From Clostridia bacterium (GTDB lineage: Bacteria; Bacillota; Clostridia; Christensenellales; Borkfalkiaceae), in assembly GCA_029059705.1 (NCBI GenBank), contig JAIDVM010000011.1, positions 21,914 through 85,913 of the forward strand: a stretch of 64,000 nt of DNA, read 5' to 3'. The translations under genes and the position numbers were made by a program. The notes below the pieces were generated by a model. That model saw only the letters and a program-made list of their open reading frames with translations. It was not told where the DNA came from and did not search any database. The first letter of the stretch is position 1. The number at the start of each line of letters is the position of its first letter. Of this stretch, positions 1 to 6,586 are shown in pieces.

Positions 1-177
1 GGGCGGAGCGGGTAAAATCCCGTCAAAATCATGCCGCATTTTGGGCAGTTCCCGCCTTATGGTAACGTTGGGTTCGGTCTGTTTTTCGGGGGTAGTGCTT
101 TCCTTTGCGCCGCAGCCCGCCAACGCGCACATGCCCGCCGCGGCTGCAAGTAAAACGGCAATAAATTTCTTTTTCAT
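1..177 (-). CDS. Lipoprotein N-terminus, truncated by window edge
   Basis: Only the first 59 codons are inside the window; the gene runs off the left edge. The visible part begins MKKKFIAVLLAAAAG and has a hydrophobic signal segment followed by the lipobox LAGC (Cys22), then a Ser/Thr/Pro/Glu-rich linker. This marks a lipid-anchored extracellular protein; nothing visible identifies its function. The start at 175-177 is the only ATG in frame with the signal peptide; no clear Shine-Dalgarno is seen. It is divergent from the TM1266-type gene, with about 185 bp between them. Confidence 0.75.
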   Translation of the reverse strand, partial: MKKKFIAVLLAAAAGMCALAGCGAKESTTPEKQTEPNVTIRRELPKMRHDFDGILPAPP

Positions 178-217
178 ACAATAAGTATGCAAATTTTAAA
201 AATCTTTATTCATTCGC

Positions 218-246
218 TTGCCCGCAAAAATTATTTGTGTTAAAAT
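218..246 (+). promoter_or_regulatory. Sigma-A-type promoter of the TM1266-family gene
   Basis: TTGCCC (218-223) and TAAAAT (241-246) are separated by exactly 17 bp. Transcription would start near 251-253, directly at the 5' edge of the structured leader. The assignment is by consensus only. Confidence 0.6.
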
Positions 247-363
247 AATTGCACCTAAGCTTTAAGGATAGCCTGAGGGCAAAGGGCTTAATAATTGTAG
301 TTTAACCCCCGCATATAAGGGGTGCAATTTGCCTTTTCCCTCGTTTAAGGAGGGATTTTTTTT
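247..363 (+). promoter_or_regulatory. Candidate riboswitch / transcription attenuator leader
   Basis: The leader can adopt two exclusive folds. (1) Terminator: TCCCTC (337-342), loop GTTTAAG, GAGGGA (350-355), then eight T (356-363) that end exactly at the ATG; the 3' arm and loop also hold the Shine-Dalgarno AAGGAGG. (2) Antiterminator: 275-285 (GAGGGCAAAGG) pairs with 332-342 with one mismatch and removes the 5' arm of the terminator. Upstream pairing GCACC (251-255) with GGTGC (321-325), stacked on TAAGC (256-260) with GCTTA (286-290), would occupy the antiterminator strand and so favour termination. I do not recognise a known aptamer class; the sequences of TPP, SAM, FMN, fluoride, ZTP, preQ1 and glycine aptamers do not fit. 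The ligand is unknown. Confidence 0.55.
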
Positions 364-612
364 ATGTCCGAAAACAGACTTGCCGTAATAAGTATCATAG
401 TGGAGGACAGGGTGGAAAGCCCCAAAATAAACGCGCTTTTGTCCGAATACGGTAATTTTATAATCGGCAGAATGGGCGTGCCCTACAAGGAAAAGGGCGT
501 TTCGGTTTTGTGCGTGGCAATCGACGCCCCCGCCGAAGCTTTAAACACTTTAACGGGCAAAATAGGTATGTTGAAGGGGGTTACCGCAAAAACCCTAATG
601 TCCAAAAAATAA
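364..612 (+). CDS. TM1266-family iron-only hydrogenase system regulator
   Basis: An 82-residue protein matching the small TM1266 family (ACT-like/NikR C-terminal-like fold), usually found near [FeFe]-hydrogenase maturation genes in anaerobes. It starts MSENRLAVISIIVED and shows the pattern NALLSEYG-FIIGRMGVPY typical of the family, and it is full length. No hydrogenase gene is present in the window, so its target is unknown. It stands alone behind the attenuator-like leader, with the Shine-Dalgarno AAGGAGG inside that leader's terminator hairpin. Its stop codon overlaps the first bases of a copy of repeat A. The family is well recognised; its regulatory role is inferred from gene neighbourhoods in other genomes. 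Confidence 0.85.
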   Translation: MSENRLAVISIIVEDRVESPKINALLSEYGNFIIGRMGVPYKEKGVSVLCVAIDAPAEALNTLTGKIGMLKGVTAKTLMSKK

Positions 613-790
613 AACGCATATAAGCGGCGCAATACTTCGTTGAACTGCGGCAACTTTCAGTCATTTACATCTGTGTAAACTCCTTCAAGTTATCCTTTGC
701 ACAATAATATCTGAAATTTTATACAATAATGTGTGCAAACCATCGCTACGCTCGGGCGTTCGCCTTGTCTTGCTTGCTTCTCTGTGTTTT
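611..790. repeat. Repeat A foldback element, copy 1 (long variant)
   Basis: Begins AAAACGCATATAAGC over the TM1266 stop codon and ends CTTCTCTGTGTTTT. It has the central palindrome TTTACATCTGTGTAAA. This copy is about 60 bp longer than copies 2 and 4 because of extra sequence between the central palindrome and the right end. Nothing else is seen in 613-854. Confidence 0.75.
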
Positions 791-854
791 AAATTAATCT
801 TGTAATTAATTTTGAGGTAAAAGGGAATAACCCTGATACCGAAAAGGAGCAAAT

Positions 855-1844
855 ATGAAAAAATTTTTATGCGCCGTTTTAGGCGCGCTCACCCTTGCCG
901 TTTCCGCGCTCGGTTTAACCGCATGCGGCGGCGGTAAAGACGGCGGAATAACCGTTTACGTGCCCGACGGCGCGCCCGCGCTTGCAATGGCGCAGTTAAT
1001 GTCGGTTGAAGCCGACTTCGGCAAAAACGTAACCTACCGCGTGGTGGACGCAACCGAAATCGCCTCGCACGTTACCTACAATGACGAAGAAAAGAACGCG
1101 GACTTGTGCGTGCTTCCAATAAACGACGCAAGCAAGCTTTTGGGCGACGGTTCAAGGTATAAAATGCTCGGCGCGGTTACGCACGGCAACCTTTATTTCG
1201 TTTCCAAGCCCGAAAAAGCCGACCTCACGCAAGACAATTTAAAAGCCGAGCTTTCGGGCAAAAAGGTGGGTGTTGTGCAAATGGCTAAATTCCCCGGCGC
1301 GGCGGTTAAGCTTTTGTTAAACGATTATCAAATGTTAAGCGGCGTAACCTTGCAGGGCGTAACCCCGCAGGAGGTGGGCGCAACCTCGGACTGCGACTAC
1401 TTCGTCATGCCCGAACCCGCCGCAACCACAAAGGTAAACGCCGCGGGCTTGAAAATTGCGGGCAGCCTGCAACAGCTTTACGGCGACGGAAAGGGGTATC
1501 CCCAAGCCGTGCTCGTTGCTAAAAATTCGCTTGTTCAAAGCGCGCCCGAATTTATAAAAAAATTCACAAAATCGCTTGCGTACGGCGGGGAATGGCTGCT
1601 CAGCGAACGCGTTTCGGCAGATGATATATTGGGGGCAATCAAAGCTCACTACCCCGACCCCGAAAACACAACGCCTTCGTTTACGGCTGCCCAGCTTTCG
1701 AAAACGGTAATTGAAAACTGCGCCGTAAGATACGAAAAAGCCGCCGACTGCAAGGCGGAAGTTAAAACCTTTTTAGTAAAGCTCAAAGCGGTAAATTCGG
1801 ACTTCGCCGCCGAGGTTTCAGACGAATTTTTCTACACGGCATAA
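855..1844 (+). CDS. ABC transporter substrate-binding lipoprotein (NitT/TauT-like)
   Basis: A 329-residue lipoprotein. Residues 1-23 form a signal peptide ending in lipobox LTAC (Cys24), followed by GGG. The body (ITVYVPDGAPALAMAQLM, GKKVGVVQ...PGAAVKLLL) fits the NMT1/SsuA-like periplasmic-binding fold of the nitrate/sulfonate/taurine or thiamin-precursor importers. The strong Shine-Dalgarno AAGGAG lies 8 nt before the ATG. It is the first gene of a three-gene importer: the permease starts on the base after its stop codon. The substrate cannot be read from sequence; there is no adjacent enzyme or riboswitch to suggest one. Confidence 0.85.
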   Translation: MKKFLCAVLGALTLAVSALGLTACGGGKDGGITVYVPDGAPALAMAQLMSVEADFGKNVTYRVVDATEIASHVTYNDEEKNADLCVLPINDASKLLGDGSRYKMLGAVTHGNLYFVSKPEKADLTQDNLKAELSGKKVGVVQMAKFPGAAVKLLLNDYQMLSGVTLQGVTPQEVGATSDCDYFVMPEPAATTKVNAAGLKIAGSLQQLYGDGKGYPQAVLVAKNSLVQSAPEFIKKFTKSLAYGGEWLLSERVSADDILGAIKAHYPDPENTTPSFTAAQLSKTVIENCAVRYEKAADCKAEVKTFLVKLKAVNSDFAAEVSDEFFYTA

Positions 1845-2627
1845 ATGATTAAAAAATTTTTCACTACCCAAAAAATAAATATTCTGTGCTCGGTTGCCGC
1901 GCTTTTAGTCATGTGGCTGGTCTGGATAATTGCGTACTATTCCGTTGGCAACGGGTTAATCGTGCCGTCTTTTTCCGAAACGCTTAAAAGCTTTTGGGGT
2001 TATCTCGGCGCGGTGGAATTCTGGGCGGCGGTGGGCAATTCGCTTTTGCGCACGCTTTTAGCCTTTTTAATTTCCTTCGTGCTCGCGGCGGCGTTCGCGG
2101 CTCTTTCCATGCTCGGCGGCTGGGCAAAAGCCGCGTTAAAGCCCGTAATGGTAATAATCCGCACCCTGCCCACAATGGCGGTCGTGCTCATAATTTTAAA
2201 AATTACAAGCGGCAACCGCATACTCTCGCCCGTGATAGTAACCTGCCTCGTGCTCCTTCCCATAATTTACGCGCAGTTTTTGGCTGCGGCGGAAGGCATT
2301 GACGGCGGCATAACCGAAATGGCAAAGGTCTACGGCGTTAAAAAGCGCGACAGACTGTTTAAAATTTATCTGCCCCTCGTCGCGCCCAACATTTTATCGC
2401 AAACGGGCGCAAACGTTTCGCTGGGGCTTAAAATTTTAATTTCGGCAGAAGTTCTCGTCAGCACGGCAAACGGGCTTGGCGGCATGATGTCGGCAACCGC
2501 GGCAACCGACGCGGCAAAGCTCGCCGCGCTCACCCTAGCTGCGGTCGTTTCGGGGCTTTTAATCGAGCTTGCGCTTTCGCAGCTGAAACGCATAACCGCA
2601 AAATGGAGCAAAGGGGGCGGCGTATGA
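1845..2627 (+). CDS. ABC transporter permease (SsuC/TauC-like)
   Basis: A 260-residue integral membrane protein of the binding-protein-dependent transport family. About six hydrophobic segments are visible, starting at residues 12-34. The cytoplasmic EAA-like loop that contacts the ATPase is at about 150-175 (EMAKVYGVKKRDRLFKIYLP). It starts on the base after the stop of the binding protein and ends in an ATGA overlap with the ATPase, so the three subunits are translationally linked. Together they form one importer of unknown substrate. Confidence 0.88.
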   Translation: MIKKFFTTQKINILCSVAALLVMWLVWIIAYYSVGNGLIVPSFSETLKSFWGYLGAVEFWAAVGNSLLRTLLAFLISFVLAAAFAALSMLGGWAKAALKPVMVIIRTLPTMAVVLIILKITSGNRILSPVIVTCLVLLPIIYAQFLAAAEGIDGGITEMAKVYGVKKRDRLFKIYLPLVAPNILSQTGANVSLGLKILISAEVLVSTANGLGGMMSATAATDAAKLAALTLAAVVSGLLIELALSQLKRITAKWSKGGGV

Positions 2628-3265
2628 TAGAGATTAAAAATCTTTATAAAAGCTACGGGCAAAACCGCGTTTACGAAAATTTTAACCTTTCGATAGAGGA
2701 AGGCAAAGTAACCTGTATCCTCGGCGAAAGCGGCAGCGGCAAAACCACGCTTTTAAATTGCATAGCCCGCTTAACCGACTTCAACGGCGAAATTCCAGCC
2801 TTAAAATGCTCTTACGTTTTTCAGTCGCCCCGCTTGGTGCCAAACTTAACCGTTTTTAAAAATCTTTCCCTCGTATTAAACGACGGCGCGAAGATAACCG
2901 AAATTCTTAAAAAAGTGCGCTTAACCGAAAAGGCGGACGAATATCCGTGCAACCTTTCGGGCGGTCAGGCGCAACGGGTGGGGCTTGCCCGCGCCTTTCT
3001 CGTTAAAAGCGATATAATTTTGTTGGACGAGCCGTTTGCCTCGCTTGATTTAAAGCTAAAAACCGAAATGGAGAAGCTGTTTTTCGAAATCCGTCAGGCG
3101 GACAACCGCACGGCGCTTTTCGTCACGCACGACGTCGACGAGGCGATAACCGTCGCCGACAGAGTAATCGTGTTAAAAAACGGTTCGGTCGTTTTCGACT
3201 GCTTAAAGGGTGAAAACGACGAAGCCTTGCGCAAAGCTTTGATAAACGCGCTAATCAACGGCTAA
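2624..3265 (+). CDS. ABC transporter ATP-binding protein (SsuB/TauB-like)
   Basis: A 213-residue ATPase with Walker A GESGSGKTT (about 34-42), Q-loop FQSPRL, signature LSGGQAQR, Walker B IILLDEP and switch His in VTHDVDEA. It is short for the family but complete. The ATG at 2624 was chosen over the one at 2603 because it overlaps the permease stop as ATGA, has GGGGG just upstream, and starts the conserved MIEIKNLYKSYG. It energises the importer encoded by the two preceding genes. Confidence 0.9.
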   Translation: MIEIKNLYKSYGQNRVYENFNLSIEEGKVTCILGESGSGKTTLLNCIARLTDFNGEIPALKCSYVFQSPRLVPNLTVFKNLSLVLNDGAKITEILKKVRLTEKADEYPCNLSGGQAQRVGLARAFLVKSDIILLDEPFASLDLKLKTEMEKLFFEIRQADNRTALFVTHDVDEAITVADRVIVLKNGSVVFDCLKGENDEALRKALINALING

Positions 3266-3273
3266 AATTTTGC

Positions 3274-3302
3274 TTGACACGATTTAAAAGCTAAAATATA
3301 AT
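3274..3302 (+). promoter_or_regulatory. Promoter of mscL
   Basis: TTGACA (3274-3279), 17-bp spacer, TATAAT (3297-3302): a full consensus promoter directly after the ABC operon. Confidence 0.8.
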
Positions 3303-3330
3303 TATATGATGTAAACACAGGAGGCATAAT

Positions 3331-3897
3331 ATGAAAAAGTTTTTCGGCGAATTTAAAAAATTCATTTCCCGCGGCAACGTTTTGGATATGGCTGTCGGCG
3401 TTATCGTCGGCGGCGCGTTCACGGCAATAATAACCGCGCTCACAAACCAGATTTTGCAACCGCTTATAAACTGGTTAATCGCGCTTATCGTCGGCGGCGA
3501 CGGCAAAGGGCTCGAAGCGGCGGTTACGATTTTAAAACCCGCTTACGATGGTACGGGCGCACTTGATTTGGCACATTCCATTTACATCGACTGGGGCGCG
3601 TTCATAACGGCAATCATTAACTTTATTTTAATTGCGTTCATTCTGTTCTGCATAGTTAAAATAATCAATTCCGTCCGCGCCGGAAGCAAAGCGCTTGCCG
3701 AAAAGCAGAAAAAGGCAATCGAAAAAAAGCTTAAAAAGGGCAAAATAACCGAAGAGGAAGCGGCTGCGGCAACCGCCGAGCTTGAAGCGGCAAGCGTAGA
3801 AGCTCCCGCCGAACCCGCGCCCGCGGCGCCTACAACCGAAGAACTTTTGGCTGAAATCCGCGACCTGTTAAAGGCACAAAACCCCGAAGAGAAATAA
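3331..3897 (+). CDS. mscL: Large-conductance mechanosensitive channel MscL
   Basis: A 188-residue protein beginning MKKFFGEFKKFISRGNVLDMAVGVIVGGAF, the hallmark N-terminal amphipathic helix and TM1 of MscL. TM2 is at about 90-112 (AFITAIINFILIAFILFCIV). MscL is a homopentameric pore that opens under membrane tension during osmotic downshock. The C-terminus is longer than usual (families are mostly 130-150 residues): a Lys/Glu-rich helix is followed by a Pro/Ala-rich linker and a final helix EELLAEIRDLLKAQ. It has its own consensus promoter and a strong AGGAGG. The LRR gene follows after 5 nt. Confidence 0.92.
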   Translation: MKKFFGEFKKFISRGNVLDMAVGVIVGGAFTAIITALTNQILQPLINWLIALIVGGDGKGLEAAVTILKPAYDGTGALDLAHSIYIDWGAFITAIINFILIAFILFCIVKIINSVRAGSKALAEKQKKAIEKKLKKGKITEEEAAAATAELEAASVEAPAEPAPAAPTTEELLAEIRDLLKAQNPEEK

Positions 3898-3902
3898 TTT
3901 AA

Positions 3903-4745
3903 ATGGCAGTTTATCACGGCTCGCGGTTTGAAGTGGAAGGCACCGTGCTAAAAAATTACAACCGCCTTGACCTGCCCGCCTCGGAGTACAGCCGCTCGGT
4001 TTTGCGTAACGGAGTAAAAGGTTCTTCCGACAATTATCTTTTGGGAGATTTGGATGTAGTAATTCCCGACGGTATAACTGAAATCGGTGAATTTGCATTT
4101 TTTTGTAATTATGAAATAAAAAGCGTTACGCTTCCTTCAAGCGTCAAAAAAATCGCCGAAAACGCCTTTTGGTGCTGTCGGTATCTAAAAGTTATAAATT
4201 TTGGTGGCGGAATTGTGGAAATTGGCGCATACGCTTTCGAAGGGTGCGAAGAGCTTGAAGAAATTCATTTGCCGCAAAGCTTAAAAACGATAGGACGCAG
4301 CGCCTTTGACTGTTGCGGTTTTAAAGAGGTTTTAATTCCCGAGGGCGTTGAAATAATAGATTGCAATCCGTTCTGCGGCTGTAAAAATCTTGAAAGCATA
4401 GAGGTGGAGGAAGGTAACGAAAATTTTTGCGCCAAACAAAATTGTCTTATCGAAACGCGGACGAAAAAACTTGTTGCAGGCTGTAAAAACAGCATAATTC
4501 CATTAGACGGCAGAGTTGAGGAAATAGGTGAAATTGCGTTTTTCGACTGTGCGGATTTGCACAAAATCGTAATTCCGCAAAGCGTAAAAAAGATAGGTCG
4601 CCGCCCATTCGTGCTGTGTAAAAATCTTACTGTCTATTGTCAGGCGGTACAGCCGGAAACAGAATGGGATAAACTGTGGAATTTAAAAAAAGGCGTGTTT
4701 TTTAAAAGACGCCATAAAGTAGTTTGGGGATATAATCAGAGTTGA
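3903..4745 (+). CDS. Leucine-rich repeat (BspA/LRR_5-type) protein
   Basis: A 280-residue protein made of LRR_5 units from about residue 50: repeated patterns of the type IPDGITEIGEFAFFCN, LPSSVKKIAENAFWCC, LPQSLKTIGRSAFDCC and IPQSVKKIGRRPFVLC. There is no signal peptide or membrane segment, so a cytoplasmic location is likely, unlike the secreted BspA proteins. Unusually for this window it is rich in Cys (often at the CC end of each repeat). It is probably co-transcribed with mscL and is followed by a strong terminator. Function unknown; such repeats bind proteins. Confidence 0.8.
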   Translation: MAVYHGSRFEVEGTVLKNYNRLDLPASEYSRSVLRNGVKGSSDNYLLGDLDVVIPDGITEIGEFAFFCNYEIKSVTLPSSVKKIAENAFWCCRYLKVINFGGGIVEIGAYAFEGCEELEEIHLPQSLKTIGRSAFDCCGFKEVLIPEGVEIIDCNPFCGCKNLESIEVEEGNENFCAKQNCLIETRTKKLVAGCKNSIIPLDGRVEEIGEIAFFDCADLHKIVIPQSVKKIGRRPFVLCKNLTVYCQAVQPETEWDKLWNLKKGVFFKRRHKVVWGYNQS

Positions 4746-4753
4746 AATTATAA

Positions 4754-4790
4754 AAATGCCGCGCCTTTTAATTAAGGCGCGGCATTTTTA
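4754..4790. terminator. Bidirectional intrinsic terminator
   Basis: A 14-bp perfect stem (4754-4767 with 4774-4787), loop TTAATT, flanked by A-tract and T-tract. It ends the mscL-LRR unit and could also stop the minus-strand DUF1294 gene. Confidence 0.85.
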
Positions 4791-4875
4791 TAATCCAAAT
4801 TTTATTTGTCAACCGTTTAGGGATAAAAAATTAAAAATTTTTAAAGCTAAATTTAAAAAAAGCTCCGTCAAACAT

Positions 4876-4904
4876 TTTTATTTATCAATATATTGTGTTA
4901 TAAT
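4876..4904 (+). promoter_or_regulatory. Possible promoter of the pur operon
   Basis: TATAAT at 4899-4904 with a weak TTTTAT at 4876-4881 (17-bp spacer). No better promoter lies in the 44 bp before purE, so this may start the purine transcript; it would give a leader of about 370 nt running antisense to the DUF1294 gene. Confidence 0.35.
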
Positions 4905-4930
4905 TTAAACGGTATTTATATATAGTGTAA

Positions 4931-5233
4931 TCACCCCACGACAAAAAAGGTGAAACCCGAGCGGAAGGCGACCACGCAGAAATAAACGTTTAAAACGGCG
5001 ATAACGGGCATTAAAATCATTAAAAGAAGATTTTTAAGCCTGTACTTCATTATAAACATGCTCACGTAAATGGATATTGCTCCGCCGAGGATAGCCGTTA
5101 AAATAAGCTTTCCGTCGCCTTTCCCTTTTCCGTCACCGTCGATTGCTTCGTCGCGTTGCGACTTAACAAGCATAACCGCATAAAAATTTACCGCCAGAAT
5201 ATACACGGCAAAGATAATATACAAAAGCACCAT
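4931..5233 (-). CDS. DUF1294-like small membrane protein
   Basis: A 100-residue protein with three hydrophobic segments (about 2-22, 43-61, 69-95) and a middle stretch [22 protein letters not shown] that resembles the DUF1294 family (GG followed by a membrane helix and basic residues). Function unknown for the family. It lies divergently from purE with 44 bp between the start codons and no recognisable Shine-Dalgarno. It could be an unexpressed shadow, but its hydrophobic layout and family resemblance argue for a real gene. Confidence 0.6.
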   Translation of the reverse strand: MVLLYIIFAVYILAVNFYAVMLVKSQRDEAIDGDGKGKGDGKLILTAILGGAISIYVSMFIMKYRLKNLLLMILMPVIAVLNVYFCVVAFRSGFTFFVVG

Positions 5234-5277
5234 ACTTAAAGTATGTCAAAAAATAACAATTCAATACGGAGAAACAA

Positions 5278-5775
5278 ATGGCACAGGTTGCAATATTAAT
5301 GGGCAGCAAGTCCGATTGGGGCGTAGTAAAACCCGCGGCGGATATTTTAAATTCCTTCGGCGTCAAAACCGAAGTAAGGGTAATTTCCGCGCACCGCACT
5401 CCCGAAGAGGCGCACGATTTTTCTTTAAACGCAATTAAAAACGGAACCGAAGTTATAATCTGCGCGGCGGGCAAGGCGGCTCACCTCGGCGGGGTAATCG
5501 CGGCAAACACCACGCTCCCCGTAATAGGTCTGCCCGTAAAAACCGACATGATGGGCGGGCTTGACAGCTTGCTTTCGATAGTGCAAATGCCTTCGGGCAT
5601 ACCCGTTGCCACCGTCGGCGTAAACGCTGGTGAAAACGCGGGGCTTTTAGCCTTGCAGATTCTCGGCGTAAAATATCCCGAAATCGCCAAAAAGCTTTCG
5701 GATTACAAAAAGAAAATGAGGGATAAAATTAATTCCGACGATAATGCCCTGCAATCGGAGCTTGGGCAGCGCTAA
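5278..5775 (+). CDS. purE: N5-carboxyaminoimidazole ribonucleotide mutase PurE
   Basis: A 165-residue class I PurE. It has the GSKSDWG nucleotide/CO2 loop (9-15), SAHRTPE with the catalytic His (39-45), AAGKAAHLGG, and LPVKTDMMGGLDSLLSIVQMPSGIPVATV. It moves the carboxyl group from N5-CAIR to C4 of the ring to make CAIR. No purK is in the window, so the N5-CAIR source lies elsewhere or PurE carboxylates AIR directly; the class I type normally needs PurK. Shine-Dalgarno CGGAG. First gene of a run of nine purine genes to 17,981. Confidence 0.93.
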   Translation: MAQVAILMGSKSDWGVVKPAADILNSFGVKTEVRVISAHRTPEEAHDFSLNAIKNGTEVIICAAGKAAHLGGVIAANTTLPVIGLPVKTDMMGGLDSLLSIVQMPSGIPVATVGVNAGENAGLLALQILGVKYPEIAKKLSDYKKKMRDKINSDDNALQSELGQR

Positions 5776-5778
5776 ACC

Positions 5779-5812
5779 ATACCCGCAAACCTTTGCGGGT
5801 ATTTACTATTTT
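5779..5812 (+). terminator. Hairpin between purE and purC (possible attenuator)
   Basis: ATACCCGCA (5779-5787) pairs with TGCGGGTAT (5794-5802), and A/T-rich sequence follows. The T-run is interrupted (TTACTATTTTATTA), so it is likely a partial terminator or mRNA-stabilising hairpin that lowers the pur genes relative to purE. Confidence 0.55.
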
Positions 5813-5862
5813 ATTAACGTCCGTTTTTTAACGGTTAAAAGTTTTTTAAGGAGAAATTTTTC

Positions 5863-6585
5863 ATGGAAAAGAAGGAACAGCTTTACGAAGGCAAGGCAAA
5901 AAAAGTTTTTGCCACCGACAATGCAGACTACGTTATCGTGTCCTATAAGGACGACGCAACCGCGTTCAACGGTTTAAAAAAGGGCACAATAACCGGCAAA
6001 GGCGTCATTAACAATAAAATGAGCAATTTAATGATGCAGATGCTTGAAAAGAAGGGCGTTCCCACGCACTTCGAAAAAGAGATTGACGAGCGTAACACCG
6101 TCGTTAAAAAAGTGCAAATCGTTCCTTTGGAAGTAATAATAAGAAACGTTGCCGCAGGCAGCTTTTCAAAGAGATACGGCGTGCCCGAAGGCACTAAGTT
6201 TTCGGCTCCCACAATCGAGTTTTCGTATAAAAACGACGATTTGGGCGACCCCTTAATCAACGATTACCACGCCCTCGCGTTAAATCTTGCCACCGCCGAA
6301 GAAATCGACACAATAAAAAAGATGGCTTTTGCGGTAAACGAGGCAATGATAGAGTTTTTTAAAAAGCTTAATATCGACTTAATCGACTTCAAGCTCGAAT
6401 TCGGCAGATTTAACGGTCAAATCGTCCTCGCGGACGAAATTTCCCCCGATACTTGCCGCTTCTGGGAAGCGGGTTCGTGGGACACCACAAAGCACGTCAG
6501 CCTCGACAAGGACAGATTCCGCCGTGATTTGGGCGGAGTTGAGGACGCTTACAAAGAAATTTTCAAACGCTTGACCGGAGAATAA
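5863..6585 (+). CDS. purC: SAICAR synthetase PurC
   Basis: A 240-residue enzyme joining aspartate to CAIR with ATP to form SAICAR. It starts MEKKEQLYEGKAKKVF with the conserved LYEGKAKKV nucleotide-binding loop. It shows VPLEVIIRNVAAGSF and the signature LIDFKLEFG / LADEISPDTCRFW. AAGGAG is 10 nt upstream of the ATG. It follows purE after an 87-bp gap holding a hairpin. Two bases of intergenic sequence separate it from the purF paralogue. Confidence 0.95.
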   Translation: MEKKEQLYEGKAKKVFATDNADYVIVSYKDDATAFNGLKKGTITGKGVINNKMSNLMMQMLEKKGVPTHFEKEIDERNTVVKKVQIVPLEVIIRNVAAGSFSKRYGVPEGTKFSAPTIEFSYKNDDLGDPLINDYHALALNLATAEEIDTIKKMAFAVNEAMIEFFKKLNIDLIDFKLEFGRFNGQIVLADEISPDTCRFWEAGSWDTTKHVSLDKDRFRRDLGGVEDAYKEIFKRLTGE

Positions 6586-6586
6586 T

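Noticed and set aside
247..329. Nine-bp inverted repeat AATTGCACC/GGTGCAATT as the first helix of the riboswitch
   Set aside because: The predicted transcript starts at about 251-253, so the outer 4-6 bp would not be in the RNA; only the inner pairing was used in the model.
611..790. Repeat A as an insertion sequence
   Set aside because: All copies are only 119-214 bp and carry no transposase; at most a MITE-like or foldback element.
1335..1649. Minus-strand frame inside the ABC binding-protein gene
   Set aside because: Antisense shadow; the plus frame has signal peptide, lipobox and a Shine-Dalgarno.
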